Below the pieces are notes generated by a model that was not told the DNA's origin, made no database searches, and worked only from the letters and a program-made list of their open reading frames with translations. 17,068 nt of DNA, from assembly GCA_003446315.1 (NCBI GenBank), contig DMBA01000317.1, forward strand, positions 1 to 17,068. Reading direction: 5' to 3'. Origin of the DNA: Ruminococcus sp. Lineage in GTDB: Bacteria; Bacillota; Clostridia; Oscillospirales; Ruminococcaceae. Position numbers and translations under genes: made by a program. Below are positions 14,095 through 17,068 of the stretch, piece after piece; position 1 is the stretch's first letter, and the number at the start of each line of letters is the position of its first letter.

Positions 14095-14123
14095 ATTATA
14101 CCATATTCTTCCGGTTTTTGCAA
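14095..14123 (-). promoter_or_regulatory. Promoter of yajC
   Basis: On the minus strand, TTGCAA (14118-14123), a 17-bp spacer and TATAAT (14095-14100), preceded by TGG (extended -10). It sits 7 bp past the stop codon of the DUF4364 gene. Confidence 0.88.
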
Positions 14124-14130
14124 GTCAATC

Positions 14131-14808
14131 CTAATTATCCGTCAAATCAAACGGTTCTTCTTCATTTGTCAGCGCCAGATCAAGGATTTTGCCGAAAAAT
14201 CCAGCCGGATTCCGCAAGATGCTCTCCCCGATGGACTCCGCTTCTGCCTTCGAAGGCGCAGAGATCCGCAGAAAAAACATCTCTTTTCCCCGGTCTGTGC
14301 ACTGTACTGCAAGGCGGCACCCTTCTTTTTCCACCTCATAGGTCATGCGCAGATCCCGCAGTGCACGCTGTCTTGCGACAAACCGCAGCGCCGTCAAATG
14401 CACCTGATCCCGAAACAGTTTCGGCACATACAGACGCAGTTTTTTTGCATTTTCGATTCCGGTCTGCGTCAGGATCAAAGTGCGTTCCCCGTCCTGTTCG
14501 GAAAATACCGCTGAGCCATAGTCGATCAATCCGCCGACTGCATCTGCATACACAAAATTATTCAGATATCCGCTTGTCACCATGATCTCAAACAGCCATT
14601 GCTCCGGCAATGTCCCTTCAAACCGCATCAGCACATCGCAAAGCAATATGCGGATTTTATGCAGCGGAAGCTGAGATACGTCCGGCGGCTGGATCGGATG
14701 CTGGAGCTGTATATGCGGCGCAGGATCTTCTGTTTCCATCTCCGGAAAAAAGGAAAGCTGTCCGGGCAGATCAATGCCCTGTTCTTCCATCTGCAAATCC
14801 GATTTCAT
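14131..14808 (-). CDS. DUF4364 family winged-helix protein
   Basis: This encodes 225 residues. A Met at 14829 in the same frame has no usable ribosome site, whereas AAAGGGGG (14817-14824) lies 8 nt before 14808, so I take the latter. Residues from about 48 match the DUF4364 pattern: a helix KIRILLCDVLMRFEGTLPEQ, then FEIMVTSGYLNNFVYADAVGGLIDYG and LTQTGIENAKKL, which reads as a winged helix of the kind used in DNA binding. A second beta-rich part follows (about 125-215). The first 45 residues are a polar, Pro/Gln-rich extension that I do not know from the family. It lies 30 bp downstream of the aroC homologue, in the same transcription unit. A regulatory role is inferred from the fold only. 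Confidence 0.82.
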   Translation of the reverse strand: MKSDLQMEEQGIDLPGQLSFFPEMETEDPAPHIQLQHPIQPPDVSQLPLHKIRILLCDVLMRFEGTLPEQWLFEIMVTSGYLNNFVYADAVGGLIDYGSAVFSEQDGERTLILTQTGIENAKKLRLYVPKLFRDQVHLTALRFVARQRALRDLRMTYEVEKEGCRLAVQCTDRGKEMFFLRISAPSKAEAESIGESILRNPAGFFGKILDLALTNEEEPFDLTDN

Positions 14809-14838
14809 GCCGCATGCCCCCTTTCGCATCCTTTTTTA

Positions 14839-15945
14839 TCAAACAAAATTCGGATAATCCAGCATATGCGAAACAAGTGCTATGCTCATTGCTGCCTCAA
14901 TGCTCGGTACCGCTTCCGGCACCAGACACGGATGCGCGATCTCTGACCCCTGAACCACTTCATTTGTCAGGGCAGAATAATCAACCGTTTCCTGCGGTTT
15001 TTGGAGCGTTGCGGTCGGCTTGATCGCAACATCAAAGCAAATCGGCATGCCGGATGAGATGCCGCCCAATATCCCGCCGTGATGATTCGTTTTCGTTTTG
15101 ACATGCCCGCGTTCATCGACATAAAACGCATCGTTGCACTGGCTGCCGGTCATTTTCGCCGTCTGGAAGCCCGCGCCGAACTCCAGTCCGCGCACACCCG
15201 GTATGCCGAACACAAGCTGTGCGATCGAGTTCTCCAAGCCGTCAAAGATCGGGGAGCCGATGCCTGCCGGTACATTGACCGCATAGCAAGCGATTGTTCC
15301 GCCGAGCGACTCTCCGCCTGCTGCTGCATTCTGGATATCCGCAAGCATTTTTTTGCCCTGCGCCGGGTTATTGACCGGGAATTTCCGGTTCCGCAGCCGC
15401 AAAATATCCTCTTTCGTCACTTCTGTCTGCGAAAGCGGCTTATCTTTGATATTATGTACGGATGTGACCTGTGCACCGACATAGATGCCGCGCCGCTGGA
15501 GCATTTGCTGACAGATCGCTCCTGCAAAGCAAAGCGGAATGGTCATGCGTTCCGACAAATGTCCGCCGCTGCGTACATCTGCAAAGCCGCGGTAGCGCAT
15601 AGCACCGGTATAATCTGCATGTCCCGGCCGTGCAATTTTCGAAAGCTGCTGATAATCAACCTGCTGTATCCCACGCGGATTATTCAGGAAGGCGCACAGC
15701 GGCGAACCGGTTGTGCGGTCGTTTATCAAGCCCGAAAGCACCTGCGGATAATCAAGCTGTTCTTGCTGATGGGCAGGGTCATCCGGCAGAAACAGCGAAC
15801 GGGTACGGCGTGTCATAAACCGCGCAAGTTCATCCAGATCAACATACTCACCGGGTGGGATATTATCCAGCACAACGCCGATGGCAGGACCTTCTGCTTC
15901 TCCGAACAGGGAAAGACTGATTCGATGATTCCAAATTGATGCCAT
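14839..15945 (-). CDS. aroC: Chorismate synthase homologue with altered active-site residues
   Basis: This encodes 368 residues, normal AroC length. The fold-wide landmarks are present: LFGEAEGPAIGVVLDNIPPGEY (near 13-34), TTGSPLCAFLNN (78-89), RPGHADYTGAMRYRGF (107-121), RSGGHLSERMT (125-135), VPAGIGSPIFDGLE (225-238), HHGGILGGISSGMPI (288-302) and KPTATL (309-314). AroC turns EPSP into chorismate using reduced FMN. However, the usual GESHG is GEAEG (Ala17, Glu18), the usual TxRxExD is replaced around 59-66, and the usual RHDPC and PR read AHPC (337-340) and PE. The second His of the family is kept (His109). Thus several residues known to be catalytic or substrate-binding are replaced. It may be a divergent active enzyme or a changed paralogue. 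The ribosome site GGAGG sits 5 nt from the ATG. Confidence 0.88.
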   Translation of the reverse strand: MASIWNHRISLSLFGEAEGPAIGVVLDNIPPGEYVDLDELARFMTRRTRSLFLPDDPAHQQEQLDYPQVLSGLINDRTTGSPLCAFLNNPRGIQQVDYQQLSKIARPGHADYTGAMRYRGFADVRSGGHLSERMTIPLCFAGAICQQMLQRRGIYVGAQVTSVHNIKDKPLSQTEVTKEDILRLRNRKFPVNNPAQGKKMLADIQNAAAGGESLGGTIACYAVNVPAGIGSPIFDGLENSIAQLVFGIPGVRGLEFGAGFQTAKMTGSQCNDAFYVDERGHVKTKTNHHGGILGGISSGMPICFDVAIKPTATLQKPQETVDYSALTNEVVQGSEIAHPCLVPEAVPSIEAAMSIALVSHMLDYPNFV

Positions 15946-15974
15946 ATGTGCCTCCGATCTACAATACTACTCTT

Positions 15975-16003
15975 ATTATACCACAGCAACCCGAAAAACA
16001 CAA
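15975..16003 (-). promoter_or_regulatory. Promoter of the aroC-DUF4364 unit
   Basis: On the minus strand, TTGTGT (15998-16003), a 17-bp spacer and TATAAT (15975-15980), preceded by TGG. The leader is short, about 25 nt. Confidence 0.82.
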
Positions 16004-16041
16004 GCCTTTTTTGTCGCCGGCTGAAATTTCCCATATATGAC

Positions 16042-16077
16042 AAAACACGGACAGGGTTTCCCCTGCCCGTGCTTGTT
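16042..16077 (-). terminator. Terminator of the dockerin gene
   Basis: An 11-bp stem (16046-16056 with 16061-16071, one G-T pair) with a GAAA tetraloop on the minus strand is followed by TTTTGTC. The other side ends in GCTTGTTTTT, so it is potentially bidirectional. Confidence 0.88.
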
Positions 16078-16098
16078 TTTACAGTTTGATTCTTAGAA

Positions 16099-17068
16099 TC
16101 AGCCTGCGCTTCTGTCGGAGTTCGACTCGTCCCAATCAAAACCAGCGTCAAGATTCAGGTCGTAGCCTACCTCAGCTTCCCAAGTTGTACCGTTCATAAC
16201 AACGTAGTTCTCCATGAAGTAGTTGAGGATGAACTGAGCATCCGAAGCCATCAGAGTCAGCGGATCTTCCTGATACTCAACGTTAGTCAGGTAGAAGATC
16301 AAGCCTTCTTCTGTATCCAGATCGTCTCTGTATCTCTCAAGCAATGCATCACTTGCATGCAGGTTCACATCATCATTGATGATCGCTGCATCAGGATTCT
16401 GTGTAACTGTCTTCTCAAGGAAGTAAGTGAGTACATAATTTGCATCCAGAGCTGTTACGTTGTTATCCATGTCATAGTCACCCTTCACACCGATGAAGAT
16501 GTTATGAGTGCCCATGAGTGCAGGTTCTGCGAAATCGAAGTCAGGATCATTCATTGCAGACGGATCGAAGTAAATCTGGAGCTCGTATGCATTTGCATGA
16601 ACTGCTTCATTTGCCTGAGCCGGTGTGTAATCCTCACCGAACTGAGCGATGATCTCGCTTTCCCAAACTGCCTGTGCGCTTGCAACTGTGTAGTCATTTC
16701 CACCAGTCGTGAAGGACATGCTCAGATATTCTGTAACATCCTTCGTTGCCTCGTAGAATGCGGTCTCGCCTTCCAGCATGTTGCCTTCAGCATCATAGTA
16801 GTTGCCGTCAGCATCGACATAGAACTTCTGGATGGTCAGCGATGCTGCCAAGCCCTTCAGTCCGCCTGCCTGCTCGAATGTACGAGTATCGTGCGACCAG
16901 TAGTTCACGCGCTTCGGCGGGTTGTACGAAATCGAAGTACGAGTTACAAGGCTGGTTTCGACAACAGTGGTCGTAACTTCAGTTGTAGTCGTAACATCCG
17001 GTGTCGTAGATGTCACATCCGTTGTGCTGGTTGTGACAGTGTCGCTTGTGGTAGATGTCACATCCGTT
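16099..17068 (-). CDS. Dockerin-containing surface/secreted protein, 5' end outside the window
   Basis: The frame stays open to the window edge, so the N-terminus is missing; a GTG at 17061 is an internal Val, not a start. Visible parts: a Thr-rich linker (about 45 residues of TDVTSTT-like repeats), an unassigned domain with Tyr/Asp-rich segments such as FYVDADGNYYDAEGN, and a C-terminal dockerin-type region. The first F-hand loop is canonical, DYDMDNNVTALD (16444-16479), with Asp at 1, 3, 5 and 12, followed by a YVLTYFLEK helix. Two further, degenerate copies end in HASD (16348-16383) and MASD (16240-16275). Dockerins attach enzymes to cohesins in cellulosomes or amylosomes. Codons such as TAC, TTC and AAC dominate more than in neighbouring genes, which may mean high expression. 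The role of the visible domain is unknown. Confidence 0.85.
   Translation of the reverse strand, partial: TDVTSTTSDTVTTSTTDVTSTTPDVTTTTEVTTTVVETSLVTRTSISYNPPKRVNYWSHDTRTFEQAGGLKGLAASLTIQKFYVDADGNYYDAEGNMLEGETAFYEATKDVTEYLSMSFTTGGNDYTVASAQAVWESEIIAQFGEDYTPAQANEAVHANAYELQIYFDPSAMNDPDFDFAEPALMGTHNIFIGVKGDYDMDNNVTALDANYVLTYFLEKTVTQNPDAAIINDDVNLHASDALLERYRDDLDTEEGLIFYLTNVEYQEDPLTLMASDAQFILNYFMENYVVMNGTTWEAEVGYDLNLDAGFDWDESNSDRSAG
17006..17068 (-). repeat. Direct repeat within the Thr-rich linker
   Basis: An 18-bp sequence beginning GTAGATGTCAC occurs identically at 17006-17023 and 17051-17068, 45 bp apart. It encodes the TDVTST unit, and the second copy is cut by the window edge, so the repeat array probably continues. 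Confidence 0.8.

Overview
The window looks like a chromosomal segment of an anaerobic, polysaccharide-degrading Firmicute of the Ruminococcus type. The evidence is an incomplete gene ending in dockerin-type calcium-binding repeats behind a Thr-rich linker, clostridial-type Shine-Dalgarno sites and promoters, an LL-diaminopimelate aminotransferase, a DUF4364 protein, tandem DUF3592 proteins, and intracellular alpha-glucan enzymes. All 13 protein genes I accept lie on the minus strand. The only plus-strand transcription unit I can support is a candidate small RNA near 13046-13229.

Layout, in the direction of minus-strand transcription (high to low coordinates): (1) a 5'-truncated dockerin protein (16099-17068) with a strong terminator; (2) promoter, a chorismate synthase homologue with several altered active-site positions, then a DUF4364 winged-helix protein; (3) promoter, yajC with an extra N-terminal signal-like segment, then a terminator; (4) a 733-bp gene-free stretch holding the candidate plus-strand sRNA, inverted repeats and the divergent promoter of the next gene; (5) a LacI-type sugar-binding domain fused to GGDEF, a UUCG hairpin, then dapL; (6) a 446-bp gene-free stretch with the glgP promoter and leader, then glgP and its terminator; (7) three tandem DUF3592 membrane proteins, the last overlapping a GH13 amylase/neopullulanase-type gene; (8) after a structured 133-bp gap, an ABC-F ATPase; (9) a consensus promoter overlapping the ABC-F stop codon, driving two paralogous lipoproteins that end at a terminator.

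Functionally, GH13 plus glycogen/maltodextrin phosphorylase form a cytoplasmic route for degrading imported or stored alpha-glucan. The LacI-GGDEF protein would couple an intracellular sugar-like ligand to c-di-GMP, and the dockerin protein points to an extracellular enzyme complex. DapL (lysine/DAP), AroC (aromatics), YajC (secretion) and ABC-F (ribosome-associated) are housekeeping functions.

The most unusual items are the structured C-rich candidate sRNA with its own promoter and terminators, the chorismate synthase homologue lacking the usual Ser/His/Asp catalytic set, the cytosolic sugar-sensor/GGDEF fusion without an inhibitory site, and the dockerin region with three rather than two F-hand-like repeats.
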